Positions 34,080 through 45,588 of a stretch of DNA of 64,000 bases are shown here, in pieces (position 1 is the first letter of the stretch; every line of letters starts with the position of its first letter). Where the stretch lies: NCBI GenBank assembly GCA_009667805.1, contig CM019068.1, positions 7,559,733-7,623,732 on the forward strand. Direction: 5' to 3'. The position numbers were made by a program, and so were the translations under genes. The notes beneath the pieces were generated by a model. That model made no database searches and had not been told where the DNA came from. It saw nothing but the letters and a program-made list of their open reading frames with translations. This stretch comes from Leptobrachium leishanense (taxonomy: Eukaryota; Chordata; Amphibia; Anura; Megophryidae).

Positions 34080-34490
34080 TACCATTTCAAACAATGTCTT
34101 CTCCAATGTTTCACCAACTGCAGAGGTCACAACCACCTCAACCATCACTACCACCTCAACCATCTCATCCACCTCAACCACCACATCCACCCCAACCATC
34201 TCATCCACCTCAACCACCACATCCACCTCAACCACCACATCCACCTCAACCACCACATCCACCTCAACCACCTAATTCACCTTATCCATCTCTACCACCT
34301 CAACCATCTCATCCACCTCATCCATCTCATTCACCTCATCCATCTCTACCACCGGAACCATCTCATCCACCTCATCCACCCCAACCATCTCATCCACCTC
34401 AACCACCACTTCCACCTTAACCATCTCATTCACCTCATCCATCTCAACCACCTCTACCATCTTATCTACTTCAGCCATCTCAATTCCACT
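34080..34490 (+). repeat. 9/18-bp CCACCTCAACCATCTCAT minisatellite in intron 1
   Basis: About 45 nine-base units of CATCCACCT, CAACCATCT and CAACCACCA type. It keeps a 220-codon Pro/His-rich frame (33758-34420) open, but that frame has no signal peptide, start context or conserved domain. Confidence 0.95.
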
Positions 34491-36153
34491 GTTGTCCCTT
34501 GTAAGTATAGACACTGATGTTTTCAGATGACATACGAATGAAAGCTTGGATGCAAGTCAACACTCATGGCACTGTGAGTTTATTAATTATTAGAAATACT
34601 ATTTATAGGTTACGAAACACGTCCTTTTGCACAAGGTGCACCATCACATCCAAGACATCCTGAGATCACCTATGTAGAAGGAAACTCGAGTGGGACCTCA
34701 CAGGATCCACACTCTTAGCTCATTGATTAAGGCAGGTAATATCAGCTCCTGGCTGACTTGGTGATTGCTGAGTTATGGTGAATAAGAGCCCCATGTTTCC
34801 TTCATATATGTATATAGTCCGACACCAAAATGTTTCCATATAAATCTTTAATCATCAGGAGGTAATAAATTGGGTAAAGGTTATTGAAGAGATCTCTTCC
34901 ACCATTTATTTGGACGGAGTCTGTCCATGGCTTTGGTATATAAGTGTTGATTAAATACACTGGCCGTGGGATGGTTATTTGATGATGTAATCACACACAG
35001 GTTTTGATTTCTTTCCTCATCGCTCACTGGGCAGTTCTGGAAAATGGTGTTTGTCATTTTAATTCGTTTTGCATTGATCGCATTCACTAGCCGTGTTGGC
35101 CACCGGTTTATCTGCTGTGATTCGCTTCGCTGCTTGAAAATCTAGCCGGTCTTTTTAAGGTACAGGTTTGGTTATTCTATAAGATTCTATCCTGGAGCCT
35201 TTACCTTAAACGTCGTCACAATGTTATTAATTGAGCATGCGCAATGTGATACAGTTACATCTTTGTGTTTTATATCTTCATTTTGACATACACGAATTTT
35301 GTCCTCTCGTCTCCGCGTTTACCTCGCTGGCTCATATCTTCAAGGAGTCTCTTTAATTTCAGTCATCCCTGAGTACATTAAAGGGGCAGTGTATTCAAAA
35401 ATAATAATTGGGCACATTGTGCTGACAGCCTCTGGCTAATTATATTTCCTTTTTTTTTCTCATCTAGTTTTTTTACTCACCTTTTCCGCCTCGCCGTGCG
35501 CTGCTCCTCCTCTTCAGCTCAGGGTCTCCCTAACCTGGAAGTCCCTGAAGCTTTTCTGTGCAGTTTGTGCTCTTATACAACTTGCAAAGCGCAGGAGCCG
35601 CACATTGCACAGCGCTACGGGACTCCCACACTTAACATACTCAGGTTCTGTAGCGCCTGCGCAGAGCGATGGATCAGAGTTGCACGGCAAGCACAAAGCG
35701 ATGGATCGGAGTTGCACGCGCATGTACAGATCTGATCCATTGCTGTCTCTCTGGGAATGCTCGCTACAGCGATTGGTCTCAAACGGTGACGTCGCCCGCT
35801 CTGTGTGTGACATCACTAAAGCAGTAACCAGCATCGGGAAATACAAACTGCTGGTGACACTGGGTGGGGTGGAGGAGACTCCTCCACTTCACCCAGCGAT
35901 TTCACCAAATTGGGGGGGCAGGGAGGGGGCGCACTCCTCATATCCTGAGCACTTCATAACTGTAACATGGTCTGAATGAGTAACGAGTCTCTGTAAGTAA
36001 CGGCCCTGTTTGAGATTCAGCTCCTGTGAGAGGGTCCTCTATACTCCTTGTCTCCCTGTGATTGTAATTTTGTCCATTTAATTCCGCGTCCCTTATTGCC
36101 TTTGCGTTAAAGCGCTGTATATACCGTATGATAATGACAATTTATATTTTCAG
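34491..36153. other. Intron 1 remainder, largely unique sequence
   Basis: About 1.65 kb with no dominant repeat. A small duplication, AAGCGATGGATCGGAGTTGC, recurs near 35665-35715. CpG-containing sequence lies at 35480-35830. I looked for further phase-1 mini-exons and found only candidates that fail on length or stops. No RNA gene recognised. Confidence 0.45.
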
Positions 36154-36195
36154 CCATTCCAGAGCCAGGATTGCTGATTAGCCGGAGAGATGTCG
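36154..36195 (+). CDS. Exon 2 of the signal-peptide gene, 42 bp
   Basis: Acceptor TTTATATTTTCAG ends at 36153 and donor GTCG|GTAAGT starts at 36196. Read in phase 1 after exon 1 it gives A-IPEPGLLISRRDV and leaves one base, G, for the next codon. Length 42 is a multiple of three, so inclusion or skipping keeps the frame. The exon sits in unique sequence just before a long minisatellite. The pair RR could be a processing site; this is inference only. Confidence 0.65.
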
Positions 36196-36459
36196 GTAAG
36201 TCTGGTTATTAAGTGATGACGCGTTAGGGGTGTTTGATGGTTTTCTGATCCATGAACATAAAATGTGATGAAGCATGTGGGGCGATGGAGACAAACAGTA
36301 CAGGAATGAGGTGTTTTACAGATTGATTTTTTGTAATGTGAGCTTTGAGAATTCAGACTCAGTGAAATGCAGGTGATTTAACGTTCCATGGATACATTGG
36401 GAGAGGCTAGAATCTAAAACAGATATAAATACAGGGTGAAATGTAGGATGTGGGATGGA

Positions 36460-37476
36460 GGTGCTGGGAAGGAGGTGTAGAGTCTTAGACATGAGGAGTG
36501 GGAGGTATATAGAGTATTAGATATGGGAGTGGGAGGTATTGAGTGATAGATACGGGAGTGGGAGGTATCTGGAGTATTAGATATGGGGAGTGGGAGGTAT
36601 ATAGAGTATTAGATATGGGAATGGGAGGTATTGAGTGATAGATACGGGAGTGGGAGGTATCTGGAGTATTAGATATGGGGAGTGGGAGGTATATGGAGTA
36701 TTAGATATAGGAGTGGGAGGTATTGAGTGTTAGATATGGGAGTGGGAGGTATCTGGAGTATTAGATATGGGAGTGGGAGGTATATAGAGTATTAGATATG
36801 GGAGTGGAAGGTATTGAGTGTTAGATATGGGAGTGGGAGGTATATATAGTGTTAGATAAGGGAGCGGGAGGTATTGAGTGTTAGATATGGGGAGTGGGAG
36901 GTATAGAGTGTTAGATATGGGAGTGGGAGGTATATTGAGTATTAGATATGGGGAGTGGGAGGTATATAGAGTATTAGATATGGGAGTGGGAGGTATTGAG
37001 TTTTAGACATGGGAGTGGGAGGTATAATGAGTGTTAGATATGGGAGTGGGAGGTATAGAGTATTAGATATGGGAGTGGGAGGTATTGAGTATTAGATAAG
37101 GGAGTGGGAGGTATTGAGTATTAGATATGGGGAGTGGGAGGTATATAGAGTATTAGATATGGGAGTGGGAGGTATATCATTTTAGATATGGGAGTGGGAG
37201 GTATTGAGTATTAGATATGGGGAGTGGGAGGTATTGAGTATTAGATATGGGGAGTGGGAGGTATATAGAGTATTAGATATGGGAGTGGGAGGTATAGAGT
37301 ATTAGATATGGGAGTGGGAGGAATAGAGTATTAGATATGGGAGTGGGAGGTATTGAGTGCTAGATATGGGGAGTGGGAGGTATAGAGTATTAGTTATGGG
37401 AGTGGGAGGTATAGAGTATTAGATATGGGAGTGGGAGGTATGAGTGTTAGATATAGGGAGTGGGAGGTATGTAGAG
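36460..37476 (+). repeat. Intron 2 minisatellite, block 1
   Basis: About 35 units of about 29-30 bp, ATATGGGAGTGGGAGGTATA plus GAGTATTAG or TTGAGTGTTAG. It is the first of three blocks of one array split by a hAT derivative (37477-38675) and a Gypsy element (39522-48051). Confidence 0.95.
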
Positions 37477-38675
37477 TAGGGATGAGCCGAACACCCCCGT
37501 GTTCGGTTCGCATTCGAACTAGAACAATTTCAAAAGTTCGAGTTCGATCTAGAACCGAACTCAATGCAAGTCAATGGGACTCAAAAGTTCGATTTTTAGA
37601 GTGCCCTCCAAGAGGGCATATATGCAAGATATTTGCCATAAAAGGTGTATGGGGGTCCTGGTAGTGCCCTGGGGGACAGGAAACAAGGACAAAAAGTTTA
37701 AAAAAAATACGTTTTTAAAGGAACAGTGAGTTTTCCATAAAATAAGGGTTAAAAATAAAAATGAAAAATTCCTTCAAATATCGTGCCTAGGAGGTCCCCA
37801 TAACCTGCCCGTGAAGTGGCGGATTTGTAGGATGTATAGAAACATTGCCATCAGAGACCCACACATGACACCTAGCCACCCTTAAGGGTTAAAATGCACA
37901 GGAAGTGGCTACTATCCTGTTAGATGAGGGAATGTATTATATGTATAAAGCAAGGTATATATGACAATGGATAGTCAGAGACTCTAGGGACTCAGCTTGT
38001 ACGCTTTATGATAGACATTTCTAACACAATAATAATTGTATGCTCACATAGGCCCTTCGGGAGAGGTACATGACCTATAAATACTGGAATATTACGTTTA
38101 AATCTAAGGAGTGTGATAAAGATTTTATTAAGCCCATGATGACAAATGACGTAACATCTACATCATTAATGATTGGCTTTACAGAGCCCTGGTCCTTAAG
38201 GGGTTAAACTGCATATCAGAGAGGATCATATAGTAGAAATGAACACTTCTTAGAATTCAAAACAAGCACAATGTTTGTTCATACATGTGCAGGAGCTCCA
38301 CCCAGTCTGCAGGCAATGTATCAAATTCTAATTGCTAATTAGAAGCACATGTTATTTCCAAACACTAATTAAACACCTGTTGCTTACGCCGTTTGAGAGC
38401 ACAGGTCACTTAGAGGTGAGAATCTTTGCACCTAGACATTAGGTAGTTTTTATTTCAATATCTAATAAACCGTTGCTTATAATATTCTGCAGTACAGAGT
38501 CTCTTAATCTCTAGATTTTTTAGTATTTTTTTAAGCATCTTTTATACTTTTTTCAAAAAATAAAAAAAATTTGAACTCGAACCGAACACGCCAAAAAGTT
38601 CGAAGTTCGCAATCTTTCGAACTGCCAATGTTCGAGTCGAACTCCGAACTGATCGAACCAAACAGCTAATCCCTA
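37477..38675 (-). mobile_element. Deletion-derivative hAT with foreign internal sequence
   Basis: Starts TAGGGATGAGCCGAACACCC and ends AACAGCTAATCCCTA, in reverse orientation. 37477-37845 matches the last 370 bp of elements A and B, and about 38570-38675 resembles the 5' end. The flanking octamers ATGTAGAG and GTATAGAG agree at 6 of 8. The middle 37846-38570 is not hAT sequence. It has TATAAATA at 38076-38083 and AATAAA at 38464-38469, in the order seen in an LTR, so it may be an inserted solo LTR, but no TG..CA ends or target duplication were established. No transposase remains. Confidence 0.8.
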
Positions 38676-39521
38676 GTATAGAGTATTAGATATGGGAGTG
38701 GGAGGGATTGAGTGTTAGATATGGGAGTGGGAGGTATATTGAGTGTTAGATATGGGGAGTGGGAGGTATATAGAGTATTAGATATGGGAGTGGGAGGGAT
38801 TGAGTGTTAGATATGGGGAGTGGGAGGTATATAGAGTATTAGATATGGGAGTGGGAGGGATTGAGTGTTAGATATGGGAGTGGGAGGTATATTGAGTGTT
38901 AGATATGGGGAGTGGGAGGTATATAGAGTATTAGATATGGGAGTGGGAGGGATTGAGTGTTAGATATGGGGAGTGGGAGGTATATAGAGTATTAGATATG
39001 GGAGTGGGAGGAATTGAGTATTAGATATGGGAGTGGGAGGTATATTGAGTGTTAGATATGGGAGTGGGAGGCATAGAGTGTTAGATATGGGAGTGGGAGG
39101 TATAGAGTATTAGATGTGGGAGGTATTGAGTGTTAGATATGGGAGTGGGAGGTATATTGAGTGTCTGATATGGGAGTGGGAGGTATAGAGTATTAGATAT
39201 AGTAGTGGGAGGTATTGAGTGTTAGATATGGTAGTGGGAGGTATCAAGTGTTATATATGGGAGTGGGAGGTATATAAAGTGTTAAATATGGGAGTGGGAG
39301 GTATTGAGTGCTAGATATGGGGAGTGGGAGGTATAGAGTGTTAGCTATGGGAGTGGGAGGTATAGAGTATTAGATATGGGTGTGGGAGGTATTGAGTGTT
39401 AGATATGGGAGTGGGAGGTATCGAGTGTTAGATATGGGAGTGGGAGGTATCGAGTGTTAGATATGGGAGTGGGAGGTATAGAGAATTAGATATGGGGAGT
39501 GGTAGATATAAAGAGTATTAG
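38676..39521 (+). repeat. Intron 2 minisatellite, block 2
   Basis: Continues block 1 after the hAT derivative with the same 29-30 bp unit (TTAGATATGGGAGTGGGAGG). A higher-order pair with a GGATTGAGTG variant repeats near 38700, 38800 and 38860-38950. Confidence 0.95.
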
Positions 39522-40463
39522 TGTAGCGCTCACTCCCGGAGGAGCCGCTGAATTTAACCTCGGGTTAGTCTCACCGCACTAGGGAATAAATATACACCAG
39601 CACTGTTGTGGATTTTATAGATTATATACTTTACTGATCCCAATAAAGCGGCATATATAATGTGAATACGGTATATGAACAACAGGATTTCGTAATGCGA
39701 GAAAAACACGCGGCGGCAAAAAGGAAAGTTTAACCCCTTCGTTTCTAGAGTGTAAGTCCCGCAAAAGTAATGTCCCAAAAAGGTGTGTGTGTGCGATTTA
39801 GGTACCCGGGTACTATATTCAACTGCCCAGTGAATGGATAGAGTAATTCTTCGACTAGTCACGTTGGGGCCCTGTACATTTAAACAATACTGCAGCATGC
39901 TTTGTTTAAACTTGGACTGTGGCCTGGAAGGCCTCTCACCCATCCGCTGGACAATCTGTTCCGCTGTCCGATCAAGGATCTCTCTCCGCTTGATTATACT
40001 GGAACTCTGTGCCACCGGATCCACTTCTCCTGCTTGTCCAATTTTGGTAACGAGAATTACAGCCTACCGCCTGCACTCCCAGTGGATCATCGCGGTCTCC
40101 TTACTTGGGGTCCAAACCGGAACGTTATGTCTGCACAAAACCTCTCAGCGATGTGTGGATAGGTCTCCGCCAGCACTGTCTCTTATTCTCAGCACCCGCA
40201 AGGCAGCTCCTGCTTTCCGGCCTGGTCTCAATCTCTGGCAGTCTCACGTGTGTCTTCCATCTTTCGTCGCTCGGCTCACACTGGCTCTCCTTCGAGCGAG
40301 GCTGCGGATGTCCTTCGCTCTCTCCCACCCACTTCCTGTCCCCGCCGCAAAGCATGATGAAAAACGTAGTCCCGTTGTGTTCAGTATACTTTACATTGCG
40401 CTTGTCTCCCTCTGGTGGCCAAACCCGAGCAATACATCAACAGAGTTTTTAAACAGCGCTACA
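39522..40463 (-). repeat. 3' LTR of the Gypsy element
   Basis: Differs from 47116-48051 by scattered substitutions and a few short indels (for example GCAATACATCAACAGAG against GCAATACAGAG near the end). The open frames in it (39554-40478, both strands) have no known domain. Confidence 0.93.
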
Positions 40464-40476
40464 CTCTCCCCCTCCT
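40464..40476 (-). promoter_or_regulatory. Polypurine tract of the Gypsy element
   Basis: On the minus strand AGGAGGGGGAGAG abuts the 3' LTR exactly, as expected for the plus-strand DNA primer. Confidence 0.8.
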
Positions 40477-40533
40477 AGAACTCTTGGGTCTCTCCAAGGA
40501 GGTGTAACATTTACATAACATTTCAACTTTACA

Positions 40534-41420
40534 TTAGGCAATATATATAGGCTCAGCAGCAAACATACAATGGGTCAGGTATACGTCTTCAAGTTGACTC
40601 ATGCTCCTGACTACCTCAGCTAACATAGCAGACACTTCGGGCAACCTTCGCACTGTGGTGACAGCCTCTTCAGTGCTATGTCCCGGTGAGTCGTAGGTAA
40701 GTCTCTGAGGGGGTCGGATAGATCGTTTTGACTCTGGCTCTATCAGCTCCTCTTCAGATGGAAGTACTACAGGTACGGGTTCAGTTCTTTCGTCCACCAC
40801 TGGAACAGACATCTCTTCAGAATATGATCCTTCCAGTGAAGGCATAGAACTATAATCAAAAGACACATTTTCGGGAACTACAGGAATTTCCAAAGTTTCG
40901 GGAACTTCCAATTGGAATTCAGGAGCCTCAGGTTACTTTCCCACCGTTCGGAAACTGGAATGACCTCTTCAGGCTCAGGCGAGCGCACCCAGTCCAGACA
41001 AAAACTTCCTTCCTCACTATCCCTTTCACTCTCTTTGACAACCCGTGTCTGCTGAGACCGAGTAACAGGAGTCAAACGTGGAGCAGGCGGGTTCGGCAGA
41101 GGAAATTCGTCTCCAACTGGTATCCTCACAGCATCCCTCAAAGGCAACAGATGATTTCGGTGCCAGTTTTTTAGAGGCTCGGCCTTTCCATCCGGTCGGA
41201 TCTGGTAAACTGGCAAACCCGGCAGTTGCTTGCAGACAATGTACACTTGAGAACTCCATCTATCCGCCAACTTACGCCTTGCAGAAACACCCAAGTTCTT
41301 CAACAAAACCCTATCACCGGGTTGTAGATCCTGTATCCGAACTCTCAAGTCGTAGTTTTGTTTATTCCTCTGTTCCCTATCTCCTGAGGTCAAACGGGCT
41401 TGTTCAAACGCAGAGGCCAA
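40534..41420 (-). pseudogene. Gypsy integrase C-terminal module and acidic tail
   Basis: The frame 40878-41420 has RIQDLQPGDRVLLKNLGVS, RRKLADRW and LPGLPVYQIRPDG, the beta-barrel DNA-binding module after the integrase core (GPY/F-type region). It runs into a Pro/Glu/Ser-rich tail. The frame 40534-40911 continues the tail with VPVVDERTEPVPVVLPSEEE. A frameshift near 40900 separates the two, and another near 41400 separates this module from the catalytic core. Confidence 0.78.
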
Positions 41421-42660
41421 ATTCTTTTCCGAAGTCTATCCACATAATTTCTATGAGAGGTCACAGACGTCTGATCCAGAGATAGCCCAAACGCCAAATC
41501 AACCGGCGGTCGAGCTTCCCTTCCGAACATAAGACGGTACGGTGAGTATCCAGTAGCGTCACTCTCCGTACTGTTATACGCATGCACCAGCGTAGGTATG
41601 TGACGACTCCAGCTCTGCTTCTCTCTGTTTGACAATGTCCCAAACATATTTAGCACCGTGCGATTAAACTTTTCTGGTTGGGCATCACCTTGAGGGTGAT
41701 ATGGTGTAGTTCGGGTCTTCTGAATTCCTAGCAGTTCCAGCAATTGCACAACAAGCCGGCTCTCAAAGTCTCTGCCCTGATCCGAGTGTATTCTCCTTGG
41801 TAGGCCATAGTGAACAAAAAACGTTTCCATCAAAACCTTTGCCACCGTAGGAGCACGTTGGTCTTTCGTAGAAAAAGCTTGGGCATAACGCGTGAAATGA
41901 TCAGTCACTACTAGAATATTTACTTCCCACTAGCATCCGGCTCTAAGCACAGGAAATCAATGCACACCAAATCCATGGGTCCTTGACTTTCCAGGTGGCT
42001 CATTGGAGCAGCTCGGGTTGGTAGGGTTTTCCTCTGGATACACCTTAAACACGAATGACAGTAACTTTCAACTTCAGATCTCATACAGGGACAATAAAAT
42101 CTGTCTCGCACTAGCATAAAAGTTCTCTCTGCACCCAAATGCCCATGTTCATCGTGTAATGACCGCAGCACACCCTCTCTGTGTTTGGTGGGAAGGAACA
42201 ACTGTTGGGTCTCTTCAGCATTGTTTGAGGGGCCCCTTCGGTAGACCACCCCATCCAACATCTTCAACCGTTCCCACTCTTTGTATACCAATCGAGCTCC
42301 TTCTGGGGAATTTGTCAGTAGAATTTCCCGTTGGTTTGCGTTTAGGGCCGTCACGGTTAACACAATCAAAGGGTATCTAGCCTGATCGGCTCTTAGGTCC
42401 TGTTTCGAGAAGGTAGGCAGACTTTCATCCCTCAGCTGTGTAGGATTACAATAGAACTCTGGAACAGCCACAGCCATAACTCCTATAGCTTCTGCTTCAA
42501 CCCCTCCCTTGACCCGGCGCTCCGCTCCTTGACATAAGGCTTGCACCCCATCTGGAGTTAACTGAGTATATTCTTTAGTGTAGGGCCTTCTCGACAAAGC
42601 ATCTGCATCTCGATTATTCACTCCAGGGCTATACTTAACTTCAGGCTGAACTGAAACCCT
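41390..42660 (-). pseudogene. Gypsy integrase: zinc-binding and catalytic core, frameshifted
   Basis: Inserts the element's cDNA into the genome. The HHCC zinc domain is complete: HDEHGHLGAERTFMLVRDRF followed by CHSCLRCIQRK (frame 41920-42678). The core shows the first Asp in DLVCIDFLCLE, the second in IHSDQGRDFES and the Glu in HPQGDAQPEKFN (frame 41390-41908). One lost base near 41920 puts the two in different frames, just after the first catalytic Asp. The residues themselves look intact. The usual NxQxER of the last block is altered to DAQPEK. Confidence 0.88.
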
Positions 42661-43268
42661 GACAGAGCGGCCAACCACCGATGTCCCGTTGCATCCAGCT
42701 TTGCAGTAGTAAGGACATACGTAAGAGGATTGTTGTCAGTCTTTATCACAAATTCGGCTCCATACAGATAATCTTTCAGCTTCTCTATTACCACCCACTT
42801 CAAGGCTAGGAACTCCAACTTGTGGGTAGGATAGTTCTTTTCTGAAGGCGTAAGGCTTCGGGTCACATACGCCACAGGCCTCAATAATCCACCATATTCT
42901 TCGTATAGGACTCCACCTAGACCTTCTCTGCTGGCATCCACATGCAATTCGTACGGCTTATGAGGATCAGTGTAAGCCAGGACAGGAGCTCAAGTTAGAC
43001 TCTCTTTCAGTTTCATGAAAGCACTTTCGCATTGATTAGTCCATTCTTCTTGGATGGATTCTCGAGCCTTCCTTGGCCCCGGAGCCGACGAACTTCGATC
43101 AGAGGCCTTTGGGCCTTCTCCTGCATCTTCCTTCTGTAGGAGCTTGTTCAGGGGTTGAGCTATCTTGGCAAATCCTCCTACGAATCTTCGGTAATATGAG
43201 CAGAACCCCAGGAAAGATCTAAGTTCAGTAACGTTTCGGGGTCTAGGCCAGGAAGCTACGGCTTCCAA
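42618..43268 (-). pseudogene. Gypsy RT connection and RNase H
   Basis: 42990-43268 has the connection region [20 protein letters not shown] and [14 protein letters not shown]. 42618-42947 has the RNase H with HVDASREGLGGVLYEE, HKLEFLALKWVV and KTDNNPLTYVL, i.e. the Asp, Glu and Asp of the active site. The segments are offset by frameshifts near 42985 and 42635. SPGVNNRDADALSRRP at the end of the domain lies in the next frame. Confidence 0.87.
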
Positions 43269-43387
43269 TTTTCAAGGATCCGTCGAAGCGCCTTCTGCTG
43301 AAACAACATGTCCCAGATACGTAACGGAGGATAAACAAAATTGACACTTCTCCAGAGACAGTTTCAACCCCTCTTCATGGAGCCGCT

Positions 43388-44245
43388 TCAAGACCTTCTC
43401 CAACCATTGCTCATGTTCTTCCAAAGTCTTCCCGAACACAATAATATCATCCAGTCCAGATACACCAACACTGAGATCAGGTTCATGTCCCCGACTGTCT
43501 TCTCCATTAACCGTTGGAACGTGGCGGGAGCCCCCGTAAGGCCTTGAGGCATTCTGTTGAACTCAAAGAACCCCAGTGGGCAGATGAACGCAGTCTTCTC
43601 TTTGTCCTCAGGATGCATTGGTATCTGATGATACCCACTTCGCAGGTCTAGTACACTAAACCATTTTGCTCCAGATAAACACTGTAAGGCATCTTCTATC
43701 CGAGGAGTGGCATATTGATCCGGAATGGTTCTCTGATTTAGCGTGCGATAGTCTATACAAAGACAAATAGAACCATTCTTCTTCCGAACCATCACTATTG
43801 GAGAGGCGTATGGACTCCTGGACTCTTGAATCACCTTAGTCCTTTGTAGTTCATTCAGCTGTTCTCGTAGATCATCCAAGTCTCCCAGCGGAAGTCGTCT
43901 TGACCTTTCTCGAAATGGCTTATCTTCCTGTAGTCGAATGCGATGCTCAGTACTCTTAGCTAGACCCACGTCAAACTCATCCTTCGAGAACAAGTCCCTC
44001 CATTTTAGGATCTGGGACTGAAGACGTTTCTTCCATTCAGATGAGATGGGAGCGTCCTTAGGATAGAACCTTTAATCTGGAATCTCTTTGTTCACTCCCC
44101 CTCCTGAATCAGTAGGGGAGAGAGGCGTAGCGGACGCTACTTGCCCGATGGGCATTCGTGCTTTCAGGATCACTGGAGAATCAGATACATTACATACACT
44201 AACCGAGACTCTTCCTCGTGTCCGTTTCAAAGCTCTTGTGGAGAT
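43388..44245 (-). pseudogene. Gypsy reverse transcriptase with a broken YLDD box
   Basis: Copies the element's RNA into DNA. The frame 43388-43993 contains SPYASPIVMVRKKNGSICLC, IDYRTLNQRTIPDQYATPRI, FSVLDLRSGYHQIPM and FNRMPQGLTGAPATFQRLM. The catalytic Tyr-Leu-Asp-Asp is then disrupted: CTGGACTGGAT (reverse of 43449-43459) is a 5-bp tandem duplication of CTGGA that shifts the frame after YLD. The upstream spacer to 44245 reads NVSDSPVILKARMPIGQVAS and then has stops. This lesion alone would abolish polymerase activity. Confidence 0.9.
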
Positions 44246-44705
44246 TATTTATTTATTTATTTTATTTATTTATAAAGGATTTTACCAGGAAGGATACATT
44301 GAGATTTCTCTCGTTTTCAAGTATGTCCTGGGTTCAAGAACATTGAAGTGTTACAGTTACAGAAATACAAAGTAATACAATGCAAGATATTAAGAAACAA
44401 CACAAATATACAGAATAACAGAAAATAAATATGTAGGCAATATAGTCACTAGGTTACATGTTCACAGGTGGATTCTGTATTAAGGTATGTTAGTAAGGAG
44501 CTCTTGAGTGACTTAAGACTGGCGGAAGATTTGATGGTGTCTGGGAGGTTATTCCATAATTGTGGTGCTCTGTAGGAAAATGAGGACCGAGCCGCTGTCT
44601 TTTTGTATTGTGGTATTGTAAGTAAGGTGCTGGTCCTGGATCGGAGGTTATAGGATGAGGGAGCTGCTTGGGGAAGCAGTCTATTCAGGTAGGGTGGCAG
44701 CTTCA
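44246..44705 (-). mobile_element. LINE 3' end inserted in the Gypsy pol region
   Basis: On the minus strand: PPYLNRLLPQ, SYNLRSRTSTLLTIPQ, then FSYRAPQLWNNLPDTIKSSA, LKSLKSSLLTYL and a stop. This is the C terminus typical of L2/CR1/Rex-like reverse transcriptases. It is followed by a 3' UTR ending TCCTTCCTGGTAAAATCCTT and (AAATAAAT)n at 44246-44272. It fuses in frame with the Gypsy protease segment, producing a false 379-codon ORF (44449-45588). The same tail occurs at 27820-27955. Confidence 0.85.
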
Positions 44706-45588
44706 TTTCAGGGATTACTTCTACTCCAGCTTCATTCCCATGATTGAAATCAGTTTCCAGTACCACATAGGGACCTGGTTGTGATCCTTTCAACTTGACT
44801 GAAGCCCAGAAACTCGCCACTTCTCCTGATTGCAGAACCTTCTCTGTTCCTCCCAGTCTCCACAGGCGCCCCACTTCAGCAGGTACCCTCTGTTCTTCAA
44901 CCATTCGCTGATAGAATGGACGTAACATCGGGTGTACTCCCCTGATAGAACCTTCTTCCATTACAATAGGAGTCAGGAGACGTCGCACCAGATCAGTATT
45001 CGTCCCCACTATCATAGAACTTCTGTTGGCCCCTGAAGGCCGAGGACACACAATGGCCAATGCATCACAACCTCCAGACTGTCCGATGACTTCAGATCCG
45101 ATTTCTAAATTCACCTGTAGATATCCATCATAGGGAAGTTTCTCAGTTCCGATACCCCAGATCTCAAGGTCCTTTAATTTCTGTAGAGGTATGTGCTTCA
45201 AGTGCTTTTTGTAGAAGTCTCGATAGATCAACGTCACTTGAGGCCCTGAGTCTAACAGAGCTTTAGTGTAGACTCCCTCCACTTGGATTGGAACGATGGG
45301 AGAGGGACCTATCAGTTGGTCAGGAAACTTTGTCATAGTAGCAGGAAGTTTTGACCCAGTTCGCTGTACCCTGGCCTTCTTCTTGGCCCGTGTAGGTTTT
45401 GGGTGTGCATTGCTTCCCCATGTCATAGGACCGGACACTAAGGGAGTAACTATTTCAGTCCTGGTAGGCTCAGCAATTGGCAAGAATCTGGGCCTTCTCT
45501 GCCGTTCGGTTTTGGTTTTAATTTTGGAGCAGTTTTCAACCATTGGGCACCTAGTTTGCTCCTTCACTTGGGCCCTCTGGCGTTTCAC
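44706..45588 (-). pseudogene. Gypsy aspartic protease segment
   Basis: VYTKALLDSGPQVTLIYRDF gives the single aspartic-protease active site (DSG in place of DTG), and EIWGIGTEKLPYDGYLQVNL is the flap-proximal region. The frame overlaps the end of Gag by four bases (GTGA at 45585-45588) in a different reading frame, so it is presumably expressed by frameshifting or re-initiation. The C-terminal end is replaced by the inserted LINE. The protease would cut the Gag-Pol polyprotein. Confidence 0.8.

Noticed and set aside
33758..34420. 220-codon Pro/His/Ser-rich ORF
   Set aside because: Translation of a 9/18-bp minisatellite in intron 1; no supporting features.
34475..34500. Candidate mini-exon between TATCTACTTCAG and GTAAGTAT
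   Set aside because: Both splice-like signals are good but the length is 26 bp, not a multiple of three, and it would break the phase-1 pattern. It is also the edge of the minisatellite.
35953..35995. Candidate exon before GTAAGTAACGG
   Set aside because: Reading it in phase 1 gives a TGA stop, and the acceptor is weak.
39554..40478. LTR ORFs of 125-214 codons as possible genes
   Set aside because: Present in both LTR copies of the Gypsy element on both strands, without known domains.
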